NCBI GenBank assembly: GCA_947600025.1
Contig: CANQFY010000004.1
Coordinates: 1 to 50,664, forward strand
Length of the DNA: 50,664 nucleotides
DNA from: an uncultured Oscillospiraceae bacterium
GTDB taxonomy: Bacteria > Bacillota > Clostridia > Oscillospirales > Oscillospiraceae
Direction: 5' to 3'
Shown here: one piece after another, positions 1 to 8,435 of the stretch
Position numbering within the stretch: position 1 is the stretch's first letter
Layout: each line of letters starts with the position of its first letter
Notes under the pieces: model-generated
Told to the model about the DNA's origin: nothing
Database searches by the model: none
What the model saw: only the letters and a program-made list of their open reading frames with translations
Program-made: the position numbers and the translations under genes

Positions 1-301
1 GCAATATCAGCTCCGGCCAGGTAAAGCCGGGGATGTTGGCGCAGATCACCCCCATAACGCCGTCGGCGGAGGCGGCCACCGCCACCACCGCAATGGTTCC
101 GCCCTTGTGCCAGAGCCCCTCCCGGGCCGCCGCGCTGCTCCACCGGCCGGATTTCAGAGCCGCGGCGGAACCGGTCAGATAGTCTAGGGCCATCACCGCC
201 ACCCACACCAGGGCCATGACCCCCTTCCACCCCAATATGGTTCCCAGGGCGGAGAAGAAGGCCGCCAAGGCAACCTTCCAGCGCGTCATATGTTCACTCA
301 T
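1..301 (-). CDS. Phage holin family protein, partial (3' end outside window)
   Basis: Reverse-strand translation from ATG at 301 reads MSEHMTRWKVALAAFFSALGTILGWKGVMALVWVAVMALDYLTGSAAALKSGRW..., typical of the phi29/Cp-1-type (TIGR01593-like) holin family. Confidence 0.75.
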   Translation of the reverse strand, partial: MSEHMTRWKVALAAFFSALGTILGWKGVMALVWVAVMALDYLTGSAAALKSGRWSSAAAREGLWHKGGTIAVVAVAASADGVMGVICANIPGFTWPELIL

Positions 302-342
302 AAATCTCCCTCCGTTATGCGTTGATGGATTTTGTTGGTTGC

Positions 343-2601
343 TTAAATGATTTTGGCCCATGGATTCCATCCATTCTCCCAGTGAGTTCTTGCGTACAGG
401 AACCCGGTCATCCCCGCTGTCGAATTGACGGTCGCGATCTGCGTGATATAAATGTCGGAATATGGGAGGACGCAGACGACGCCGCCCGCTCCGGCAGGTA
501 TGTTCCGATATGTGTCGGCGTATGGATAAAGCCCGACTTCTTTCAAATCATTAAGATCCGTATACGCGAAAGTCTGGATTTCCCGGCTCATTACCGCATT
601 TTGCTTACTCGCCGCATCCGCAGCACCGGTCTGACCCATTAGCGAAGCACTAATACGCATCCCGGCAACAGCCAGATCCACATACTGCTTATTGGCCGCG
701 TCTGTGGCCGCCGTGGGGTTCGCCACACCGCTGAAGCGCCCGTCATTCTGGAAGGTGAAGGTGCGCCGCTGGGAGATCGTCTGGCAGTTGGTGTGCAGAT
801 TAATGGGCCCATCGTTGGCCAAATGCAGCTGCTCGTCAAAATCGGAGCCGCCCAGGGCATTCCGCAGGTTATAGGCCGCCTCGCCGCCGCCGATGATGGT
901 CCGCCCGCCATCGCCGATCACAATGCCGGAACCGTTCTCGTCCCCCGCATACAGGGAGATGACGGAGCCCGTCCGCTTGCCGGAGTTATACTTGATTTTC
1001 CGCGCGTCGCCGCTCATGGTCAAGTCTCCGAACATAGGCGTCGATATTGTGCTATTGATACGGGTATACCCCTCTGTGGGAGCTTTCTGACCATTTAATT
1101 CGACGGCATTGTATAATGTCCAACCGTTATTTCGGGTCGTTCTGATACTACTCTCCGATAACACCTCAAAGGAATATACTGCCCATTTGTCACAACGTAC
1201 CCACAATTCAACCGTTACCGGTGAATTCGCGGAATAGACCATACAGAAATCGGTCAAGGTTATTCTGTCGTTTACCAGAAGCCAGCGAAATACTGTTTTG
1301 GCCGTTGCTACCGTTTTGTCTTCCAAGGCCCTCACATGAACTTGCAGTATGCCACTGGGATTACTATCCAAGTCCATGGCAGGACGAACTAGAAATATAA
1401 TCCCACTATCCTGGTAACTATTTGAAATAGACATGCTTGCAAACTTGTACCATGTATTGTCACCAGCCGTAGAAGAAAACTGTCCAACGATACATCCCCG
1501 CCGGGTCGTGTTAATTGTGATCGCCTGGGAGCCGTTAAAACGCGCAGTGCCGACGGCGTCCCCAGTGAGATGGATATCTTGTGGTAGGACTCCCGCCAGG
1601 CAGTCCCAAAAGCCGTCGGCGGTACGGTACACGTTGGTCCCCGCCGGATAGGCGTGGCCTGAACCTTCCTTAAAGGTGGCGTCGGTGGTGAAGGCGTCGG
1701 AGATGTTGTACATATAACCGGGCTCTTTGGTCTGATTCTTAAGCTGCGCAAAGGGGATGGTGCCCATGGGCAGCAGAGCCCCATTAAGGCCCTGGGAAAT
1801 GCGTTTTGCCTGGTCATAGTAGTATTTGGCGTTGTCCGCGTCTTCGTTCTTCCTCGTCTGGGTGCCGCCCACGGCGTAGCTCTGAGCGGCACGGGCCATG
1901 TCCAGGGCGGACCGGGCGCTTTCCCCCGCCTCCCGGGCTTTGGCCGCGGCGTCATCAGCGGAGAGACCCGCCTGCTTTACATGCTCCGCCGCCCGGAGGA
2001 CGCTGTTTTCGGCGGCCTCAGCGTGATCCTGAGCCTCTTTTCTGGCCCCCTCGATGTACTCGTAGTCCATCTCGATGGAGTCCCGCAGGGTTTGGGCCCG
2101 CTCCGCCGCCTCCTGCGCGCTGGCGGCGGATGCTTCCGTTTGGTGGACATAATCATCTAGGCTCTTAAACTCGCCGGAGCTGAGGATGGCCTCGTCCGTC
2201 ACCGGATTCGCCTCCAGGAACAGGAGGAAGGACGCGGTACCTACGACGCCTCCGTTGAGCAGAATCTCCAGGATGGCGTTGGCAAGGCCGGCGGCGGCGG
2301 TCATCTGCCTAGACACCTGGACATAGACCGTTCGGCGGTCCTGGGACAGCCCCAGGACCGGGTCATAGACGCAGGTCCCATCGGGCTTACTCAACCGCAG
2401 ATTCACCGCCGCCCCCGCCGGGACGGCGTAGGGCTTGTCCTTTTGAAACAATGCCACGGTCAGGACCGGGATGCCCGTGTCGTACTGGACCAGGTGTACC
2501 GGCTCCTGGGCGTATCTCCGGTCCAGGTATGCCTCCACCGGATGGAGGATGCTGTTTTCCGGGGGCTGGAGGACCTGGGCAGGCTTGGTGATGCTTTCCA
2601 T
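343..2601 (-). CDS. Phage baseplate upper protein (BppU-like N-terminus) / tail fibre with C-terminal pyocin-knob-like domain
   Basis: 752 aa ORF; BppU-like N-term (QYDTGIPVLTVALFQKDKPYAVPAGAAVNLRLSKPDG), Ala-rich coiled coil, C-term GLYPYADTYRNIPAG...GFLYARTHWENGWNPWAKII; RBS ggaggg upstream. Confidence 0.8.
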   Translation of the reverse strand: MESITKPAQVLQPPENSILHPVEAYLDRRYAQEPVHLVQYDTGIPVLTVALFQKDKPYAVPAGAAVNLRLSKPDGTCVYDPVLGLSQDRRTVYVQVSRQMTAAAGLANAILEILLNGGVVGTASFLLFLEANPVTDEAILSSGEFKSLDDYVHQTEASAASAQEAAERAQTLRDSIEMDYEYIEGARKEAQDHAEAAENSVLRAAEHVKQAGLSADDAAAKAREAGESARSALDMARAAQSYAVGGTQTRKNEDADNAKYYYDQAKRISQGLNGALLPMGTIPFAQLKNQTKEPGYMYNISDAFTTDATFKEGSGHAYPAGTNVYRTADGFWDCLAGVLPQDIHLTGDAVGTARFNGSQAITINTTRRGCIVGQFSSTAGDNTWYKFASMSISNSYQDSGIIFLVRPAMDLDSNPSGILQVHVRALEDKTVATAKTVFRWLLVNDRITLTDFCMVYSANSPVTVELWVRCDKWAVYSFEVLSESSIRTTRNNGWTLYNAVELNGQKAPTEGYTRINSTISTPMFGDLTMSGDARKIKYNSGKRTGSVISLYAGDENGSGIVIGDGGRTIIGGGEAAYNLRNALGGSDFDEQLHLANDGPINLHTNCQTISQRRTFTFQNDGRFSGVANPTAATDAANKQYVDLAVAGMRISASLMGQTGAADAASKQNAVMSREIQTFAYTDLNDLKEVGLYPYADTYRNIPAGAGGVVCVLPYSDIYITQIATVNSTAGMTGFLYARTHWENGWNPWAKII

Positions 2602-2613
2602 TTAAATCCCTCC

Positions 2614-2670
2614 TTAGTGGAAGATTCCCGGGCGGGGATCCTTGGCGGGGCTTTTTTTGCTTTTCGTCAT
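2614..2670 (-). CDS. Possible small ORF (MTKSKKSPAKDPRPGIFH) directly upstream of the tail fibre
   Basis: ATG preceded by AAGGAGCG; ends 12 nt before the fibre start codon; too short for a homology call. Confidence 0.25.
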   Translation of the reverse strand: MTKSKKSPAKDPRPGIFH

Positions 2671-2864
2671 ATGGCTTGCGCTCCTTTTCATACGGTATTG
2701 GGGTCAAGACGGCCTCCCTTTCACAGTTGGGCGGCCGTGGGGAAAAAGTTGCCCAGATCCGTGCCACCGGGGGGCGGGCATCCAGAATAATATCCAACCG
2801 AATTTCCGGGAAAAAGGAGCGGTTTATGCGATTTCACAAAATTTGATATCTTGCGCGAAGACTC

Positions 2865-2893
2865 TTGACATCTCGGGGCAGGAGTAGTATATT
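2865..2893 (+). promoter_or_regulatory. Sigma-70/SigA-type promoter of the nucleobase permease
   Basis: TTGACA (2865-2870), 17-nt spacer, TATATT (2888-2893). Confidence 0.75.
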
Positions 2894-2963
2894 TTTGGAG
2901 GATTCAAACCGTACTGTACGCATCGGCAAAGGTCAATGGGGATCGGAGCGTCCGGTGGATCGT

Positions 2964-2990
2964 GCCTTGCCGCCGGCAAGGCGTTTTTTT
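2964..2990 (+). terminator. Intrinsic terminator inside the 5' leader of the uracil/xanthine permease (candidate attenuator)
   Basis: GCCTTGCC-GCC-GGCAAGGC perfect 8-bp stem followed by G and T7. Confidence 0.8.
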
Positions 2991-3027
2991 CTGGCCGCGG
3001 CCCCGCAAGTCAAAAAGGAGAGAAACC

Positions 3028-4374
3028 ATGAACCTGATTTACGACATCAAGGACAAGCCCAAGTTTGGCGAGATCGTGCTTTTCGCCATCCAGCAGCTCC
3101 TGGCCATCATGGCCGCCACCATCGCCGTCCCCGCCGTTGTCAACTCCGGCACCGGCGCGGAGCTCACCGCCTCCGCCGCCATTTTTGGCGCCGGCGTGGG
3201 TACCTTCGTCTACCTGCTGTTCACCAAGAGCGCCAGCCCCGTGTTCCTGGGCTCCTCCTTCGCCTTCATCGGCTCCATGATGAGCGCTTTTTCCGGCGCC
3301 GCCTCCATGGCCCTGGGCTACTGGGGATTGATCATCGGCGCGGTCATGGCTGGCCTGGTCTATGTGGTCCTGGCGCTGGTTGTGAAATTCGCCGGCGTCA
3401 AGTGGATCGACAAGCTGATGCCCCCCGTGATCATCGGACCCACCGTGGCCATCATCGGACTGTCCCTGGCGGGCAACGCCGTGGGCGACCTGACCAGCTC
3501 CAGCGTGGAGGGCGGCAGCGTGTATGTGGCCCTGATCTGCGGCCTGGTGACCCTGGGCGTCACCATCCTCTGCTCCACCTACGGCAAGAAGATGCTCAAG
3601 CTGGTGCCCTTCATCATCGGCATCCTGGCGGGCTACGCCTGCGCCTCCCTCTTTGCCCTCATCGGCAACCTGACGGGCAACCCCGCCCTGATCGTGATCA
3701 ACTATTCCGCCTTCCAGAACATGACCTTCCTGGCCCTGCCGGACTTCACCTTCCTGAAGGGCGGCGCCCTGGGCGAGATCAGCTTCTCCTACCTAGTGAC
3801 CCTGTTCTCCGCCTATGTGCCGGTGGCCTTCGTGGTCTTCGCCGAGCACCTGGCCGACCACAAGAACCTGTCCGCCATCATCGGCAAGGATCTTCTGAAA
3901 GACCCCGGCCTTACCAACACCCTCCTGGGCGACGGCGTGGGCTCCATGGCGGGCGCGCTTTTCGGCGGCTGCCCCAACACCACCTACGGCGAGTCCATCG
4001 CCTGCGTGGCCATCACCCGGAACGCCTCCGTGGTCAGCATCTGGGGCGCTGCCTGCCTGTGCATCCTGGTCAGCTTTATCAGTCCCCTGATGGCCTTCCT
4101 GCAGACCATTCCCAGCTGCGTCATGGGCGGCGTCTGCGTGGCCCTCTACGGCTTCATCGCCATGAGCGGCTTTAAAATGCTCCAGAAGGTGGACCTGAAC
4201 AAGAACCGGAACCTGTTCGTGGCCTCCATCATCTTCATCACCGGCGTGGGCGGCCTGTCCGTCAGCTTCGGGCCTGTGGAAATTCGCACGGTGGCCTGCT
4301 CCCTGATCCTGGGCATCCTGGCCAACGCCATGCTCTCCAAGGAGAAGGACGAGGCCCCCGCGGAGAAAAAATAA
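3028..4374 (+). CDS. uraA: Uracil/xanthine permease family (NCS2) transporter
   Basis: MNLIYDIKDKPKFGEIVLFAIQQLLAIMAATIAVPAVV... NCS2 hallmarks (PPVIIGPTVAIIGLSLA, GGCPNTTYGESIA); RBS aaaggagag before ATG 3028. Confidence 0.9.
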   Translation: MNLIYDIKDKPKFGEIVLFAIQQLLAIMAATIAVPAVVNSGTGAELTASAAIFGAGVGTFVYLLFTKSASPVFLGSSFAFIGSMMSAFSGAASMALGYWGLIIGAVMAGLVYVVLALVVKFAGVKWIDKLMPPVIIGPTVAIIGLSLAGNAVGDLTSSSVEGGSVYVALICGLVTLGVTILCSTYGKKMLKLVPFIIGILAGYACASLFALIGNLTGNPALIVINYSAFQNMTFLALPDFTFLKGGALGEISFSYLVTLFSAYVPVAFVVFAEHLADHKNLSAIIGKDLLKDPGLTNTLLGDGVGSMAGALFGGCPNTTYGESIACVAITRNASVVSIWGAACLCILVSFISPLMAFLQTIPSCVMGGVCVALYGFIAMSGFKMLQKVDLNKNRNLFVASIIFITGVGGLSVSFGPVEIRTVACSLILGILANAMLSKEKDEAPAEKK

Positions 4375-4386
4375 GCGGCCCTTTAT

Positions 4387-4436
4387 AAACGCGATTACGC
4401 CCGGCCCCCTGTTGGGGGTCGGGCGTAATCGCGTTT
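4387..4436. terminator. Bidirectional intrinsic terminator
   Basis: AAACGCGATTACGCCCGGCCCCC-TGTT-GGGGGTCGGGCGTAATCGCGTTT, 23-bp stem with one G:U pair, between convergent genes. Confidence 0.85.
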
Positions 4437-4469
4437 GCGCGGGAAATATCCTTCCTGCGGGGTCATCCT

Positions 4470-4578
4470 AAAGCGGCATCCGGCTTTTTTGGGCAGGCGT
4501 TCGGGTGAAAGGGCCAGGGAGTGGTCCCAATGCCGCGCCGCCAAAGTTGCCGGAAAACAGCTTAAGAAAATTCGCGCT
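4470..4578 (-). pseudogene. Truncated remnant of the 5' end of the neighbouring permease gene
   Basis: Reverse-strand GCGAATTTTCTTAAGCTGTTTTCC... (NFLKLFS...) matches the GTG-started 5' end of the 7591-start gene; start codon is GCG and similarity decays within about 20 codons. Confidence 0.6.
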
Positions 4579-5419
4579 TTGTCACTTGCCAATAGCCGAT
4601 TACGGAGCCCAGCAGCGCCACCAGGCTCATCACGCTGAAAACCGCCCAGCCGGGATTGAAATAGTCGGGGGACGCCTGAATGAGCAGGAGGGGCGAGAGC
4701 AGCGGAAGATACCCAAAATGCACCCGGAGCTGGGCGTAGAGCATATTCCAGACATAGTAAAGTAGATAGGGAAACAGAATGACGAACACCTGAAGCCGGG
4801 GCAGCGTCCCCACCGCCAGGCACAGCGTCCCTGTCACCCCGCCCCACAGGAACGCCAAACCGCAGAAGGCCAGGCAGAACAGCCAGGGAGCGTGGAAGTA
4901 CAGCGCGGACAGGCAGCTTCCGTTGGATACCGGCGGCAAGTCCATAATGTTCGGCGTCTCCACCGGGCAGATCAAGGCGTTGACCAGCAGATCAAACAGC
5001 GCCGTCCCGCCGACCACGGCCCCGCCGCTCAGGAATACGGCGGCATATTTCGCCCGAAAATACGCCTTTTTCCCCATGCGGGTTACAAGCTGATCGTAGA
5101 CCCCGCTCCGCCGCTCCTTCAGATAGGACCAGCCGTAGGGCAGGGCCGCCAGAATGGGCCAGTAAAAATCAAAGGCCAAAGCGCCCAAGCTGAAGTAGAT
5201 CAGCAGCCAGAGCATAAACAGCGAAAAGCCTCCGTGCCCGCCGGAGAACCGTTCCGGGTCTTCCTGTAAAAACCGCAAAGTATTTTCGGTCATCTCCGCC
5301 ACCGTGGCGCTGTTTTGCAGGATGTTGGCGGCGGACATCAGCAGACCTGCCGCCAGGGCCAGCAGGAACATTTTACTGTGGAACGCCTTCCACAGTTCGC
5401 TTTTTAAAGTACCGCTCAT
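4562..5419 (-). CDS. ABC-type membrane permease, duplicate copy 1
   Basis: 285 aa, multiple hydrophobic helices; most residues identical to the 7578-8435 protein. Confidence 0.75.
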   Translation of the reverse strand: MSGTLKSELWKAFHSKMFLLALAAGLLMSAANILQNSATVAEMTENTLRFLQEDPERFSGGHGGFSLFMLWLLIYFSLGALAFDFYWPILAALPYGWSYLKERRSGVYDQLVTRMGKKAYFRAKYAAVFLSGGAVVGGTALFDLLVNALICPVETPNIMDLPPVSNGSCLSALYFHAPWLFCLAFCGLAFLWGGVTGTLCLAVGTLPRLQVFVILFPYLLYYVWNMLYAQLRVHFGYLPLLSPLLLIQASPDYFNPGWAVFSVMSLVALLGSVIGYWQVTKREFS

Positions 5420-5538
5420 TTTTCCTCCAATTTCATGACGATGGGCCGCTTCCCGCGCCGGCCCCAGTCCCTCCGGGCTGGGGCCGGACGCTGTGACCCT
5501 CTGCCGATCCGGGTATTTTATGTTTCTTTTTCACAAAC

Positions 5539-6147
5539 CTACCCGTTCAAAACGACATCCAGCTCTTTGGGCCAGGCGGTCAGGTGGAGGACCCAGGGGT
5601 AGGTCTCAATATGCCGCCAGGTCCAGCCGCTGAAGTTGTCGGAAAACAGACCATAGGGCAGCACCAGATCATATTCCGTCCCTTTCGGGAGGCAGATGCC
5701 GTAGGCCCCCTCCAGCACCGGGTTTAGCGCTGTGAGCAGATCCCAGTCCATCCCCGCATAGGCGTCGTCGCCGTGAAGGCCCAGGCTCGTCAGCAGCACC
5801 CCCACGGCGTCGCTGTCTTCATTATACAGCGTGACCCGCACCAGGGCCAGCTTGTCTGGCCGAAACAGGGGATCAAAATCCTCCGGCGGCGTCCAGTCCG
5901 CCAGAAACTCCTGGTAGTCCACGATCTCAAAGCTGTTCACCTTGATGAAGTAGCCGAGGGCGGTCTCCCCCGAACTCAATCGGTTTTCTCCAAAGGCCAG
6001 CCGCTCCGCCATCTGGTGGTATTCCACCCCTTCCGCCTGGGAAAAGCTGTCATACCAGGCGTTCATGGTCACATACCGCCAGGTCCAAAGCCCCGCCAGC
6101 ACCGCCACAGCCAGGAGGATCAGGCCCCATTTGATTCCCCGCTTCAT
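5539..6147 (-). CDS. Membrane-anchored/secreted hypothetical protein of the ABC cluster
   Basis: 202 aa with N-terminal signal/TM (MKRGIKWGLILLAVAVLAGLW); overlaps the ATPase gene stop. Confidence 0.6.
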   Translation of the reverse strand: MKRGIKWGLILLAVAVLAGLWTWRYVTMNAWYDSFSQAEGVEYHQMAERLAFGENRLSSGETALGYFIKVNSFEIVDYQEFLADWTPPEDFDPLFRPDKLALVRVTLYNEDSDAVGVLLTSLGLHGDDAYAGMDWDLLTALNPVLEGAYGICLPKGTEYDLVLPYGLFSDNFSGWTWRHIETYPWVLHLTAWPKELDVVLNG

Positions 6148-6773
6148 TTTGCCACCCGCCCTTCCGTCACGGTGTAGATTTCCTCCGCCAGCCGCTCCAG
6201 GAACGCCCCGTCGTGGCTGGCTACCACTACCAGCGCCCCCCGGTCCCGCTCCCGGCGGATCAAGTCCTCGATCAGGGCCGACCCCGCCGCGTCCAGGGCG
6301 TTGGTGGGCTCGTCCAGCAGGAGCATCTCCGGCTTATCCAGGATCGCCGCCGCGATGCCCAGCCGCTGCTTCATGCCCAGGGAGTATTTCCGGTAGGCCC
6401 GCCGGTCATCCGGCTCCAGGCCCACATCCAGCAGGGCCTGCCGGGCCTCGGACGCACCCACCCGGTTCTGGATCTGGGCCAGGAGGATCAGGTTCCGCAG
6501 CCCGGTGTACTCCGGCAGGAAAGCCGGATTTTCCAGCAGCATCCCCAGGGAGGGGGGAAAGTCCAGCTCCTTCCCCAGCTCCTTGCCATCTAGCAGTACC
6601 CGGCCCGCAGTGGGCCGAATCAGCCCGGCCATCAGCCGCAGGAGCATGGTCTTGCCGGAGCCGTTGGGGCCCCGGAGACCGTAGATGGTCCCCCCGGTGA
6701 GCCGAAGATTTACATCCTTCAGGACCTCCGCGCCCCGGATGGTCTTGGAGGCGTTTTCGATTAAAATTTCCAT
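6144..6773 (-). CDS. ABC transporter ATP-binding protein
   Basis: MEILIENASKTIRGAEVLKDVNLRLTGGTIYGLRGPNGSGKT (Walker A), YSLGMKQRLGIAAAIL (signature), MLLLDEPTNALD (Walker B). Confidence 0.93.
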   Translation of the reverse strand: MEILIENASKTIRGAEVLKDVNLRLTGGTIYGLRGPNGSGKTMLLRLMAGLIRPTAGRVLLDGKELGKELDFPPSLGMLLENPAFLPEYTGLRNLILLAQIQNRVGASEARQALLDVGLEPDDRRAYRKYSLGMKQRLGIAAAILDKPEMLLLDEPTNALDAAGSALIEDLIRRERDRGALVVVASHDGAFLERLAEEIYTVTEGRVAK

Positions 6774-6775
6774 TT

Positions 6776-7591
6776 TTATTCCTCCGCCGATAAAATATTT
6801 TGCTTCCGGAACCGGATCGTCCCGGCAATCGCGCTGCCCAGCAGCAGCGCCAGGTCCACAAGAATCGCCGTACCCGGCTCCACGGTGCCCCCAAAAAGGG
6901 ATGTGCGGATCAAAATGGCCCCACTGCCGGGGATCCACCCCGCGTCAAAGTACAGCGATACCAGCAGCGCCCCGGAGCAGCTGAGAAATGCCAGCACCGG
7001 CTTGCAGAACAGGCACAGGGTCATCTGTGCGGCGCAGAGGGCCGCCATGGTCAGATAGGGCAGCACGATGCCGATCAGCAGGCACTGCCCCGCCGACAGA
7101 GGCCGGATCTGGGTAAAGGGAAATTCCCAGTACTGGGCCGCGGGGGTATTGGTCAGGGCCGCCTCTCCCCCGGTGGCCAGGCAGAACACCGCCGCCACCA
7201 GAAGCACGCCGGCGAAATACACCCCGCAGCTGACCAGATTCCAGAGGCATTTGGACAGGAACCATCCCCGCCGGGACCCGCAGCGGATCAGCACCTGCTG
7301 GCCCGACGCGGTCAGGTCGTTAAGCAGATAGTCCAGATTCACCAGCAGCGCCCCGCCCATGACCGCCAGAAATCCCAGGGGAAGCACGATGGCCTCACCG
7401 GAGCCGATCACCTGCGGCTCCATCCCCGCGAAGAGGTGGAATACCCAGTCCATCCAGGTGATCCCCGGCGTCCCCTTCACGACCCGCAAAAAGGACGCGC
7501 AGGCCAGGGCGAAGATGGGCAGCATCAAGAGGTATCGCTTCCGGCGCAGGCCGCACCGAAGGTCGTGGGAAAACAGCTTAAGAAAATTCAC
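6776..7591 (-). CDS. ABC transporter permease (ABC-2-like)
   Basis: 271 aa, six or more hydrophobic segments; GTG start overlaps the upstream permease stop by 14 bp. Confidence 0.7.
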   Translation of the reverse strand: MNFLKLFSHDLRCGLRRKRYLLMLPIFALACASFLRVVKGTPGITWMDWVFHLFAGMEPQVIGSGEAIVLPLGFLAVMGGALLVNLDYLLNDLTASGQQVLIRCGSRRGWFLSKCLWNLVSCGVYFAGVLLVAAVFCLATGGEAALTNTPAAQYWEFPFTQIRPLSAGQCLLIGIVLPYLTMAALCAAQMTLCLFCKPVLAFLSCSGALLVSLYFDAGWIPGSGAILIRTSLFGGTVEPGTAILVDLALLLGSAIAGTIRFRKQNILSAEE

Positions 7592-8435
7592 GTCTTGTCA
7601 CCTGCCAATAGCCGATTGCGGAGCCCAGCAGCGCCACTAGACCCATTACGCCGAAAATTGCCCAGCCGGGATTGAAATAGTCGGGGGCCGCCTGAATGAG
7701 CAGGAGGGGCGAGAGCAGTGGAAGACTGCCAAAACTCTGCAGGATCTGGAAATAAATCATATTCCAGACATAGTAAAGAAGATAGGGAAACAGAATGACG
7801 AACACCTGGAATCGGGGCAGCGTCCCCACCGCCAGGCACAGCGTCCCCGTCACCCCGCCCCACAGGAACGCCAAGCCGCAGAAGGCCAGGCAGAACAGCC
7901 AGGGGTTGCGGAAGTACAGCATGGATAGAAAATGTCCATTGAATACCGGCGGCAAGCCCGCAATGCTCGGCAGCTCCACCGGGCAGATCAGGGCGTTGAC
8001 CAGCAGATCAAACAGCGCCGTCCCGCCTACCACGGCCCCGCCGCTCAGGAATACGGCGACATATTTCGCCCGGAAATACGCCCTTTTCCCCATACGGGTC
8101 ACGATCTGATCGTAGACGCCGCTCCGCCGCTCCTTCAGGTAGGACCAGCCGTAGGGCAGGGCCGCCAGAATGGGCCAGTAAAAATCAAAGGCCAGCGAGC
8201 CCAAGCTGTAGTAGATCAGCAGCCAGAGCATAAACAACGAAAAGCCCCCGTGTCCGCCGACAAACCGTTCCGGGTCTTTCTGCAAAAGCCGCAAGGTACT
8301 TTCGGTCATCTCCGCCACCGTGGCGCTGTTTTGCAGGATGTTGGCGGCGGACATCAGCAGACCCACCGCCAGGGCCAGCAGGAACATTTTATTGTGGAAC
8401 GCTTTCCACAGCTCGCTTTTCAGGTTCCCCTTCAT
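7578..8435 (-). CDS. ABC-type membrane permease, duplicate copy 2
   Basis: MKGNLKSELWKAFHNKMFLLALAVGLLMSAANILQNSATVAEM..., close paralogue of 4562-5419; ATGA overlap with the upstream lipoprotein gene. Confidence 0.75.
   Translation of the reverse strand: MKGNLKSELWKAFHNKMFLLALAVGLLMSAANILQNSATVAEMTESTLRLLQKDPERFVGGHGGFSLFMLWLLIYYSLGSLAFDFYWPILAALPYGWSYLKERRSGVYDQIVTRMGKRAYFRAKYVAVFLSGGAVVGGTALFDLLVNALICPVELPSIAGLPPVFNGHFLSMLYFRNPWLFCLAFCGLAFLWGGVTGTLCLAVGTLPRFQVFVILFPYLLYYVWNMIYFQILQSFGSLPLLSPLLLIQAAPDYFNPGWAIFGVMGLVALLGSAIGYWQVTRREFS

Noticed and set aside
2894-2963. Canonical PyrR-binding antiterminator or purine riboswitch in the permease leader
   Set aside because: Conserved core sequences of those elements were not seen; kept only as an unassigned attenuator.
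2865-4175. 436-aa plus-strand ORF overlapping the uracil permease
   Set aside because: Arg/Gly/His-rich alternate frame of the permease; typical high-GC shadow ORF.
5458-5487. CCGGCCCCAG...CTGGGGCCGG hairpin as an intrinsic terminator
   Set aside because: Strong stem but no T-tract on either strand and located between co-directional genes; function uncertain.
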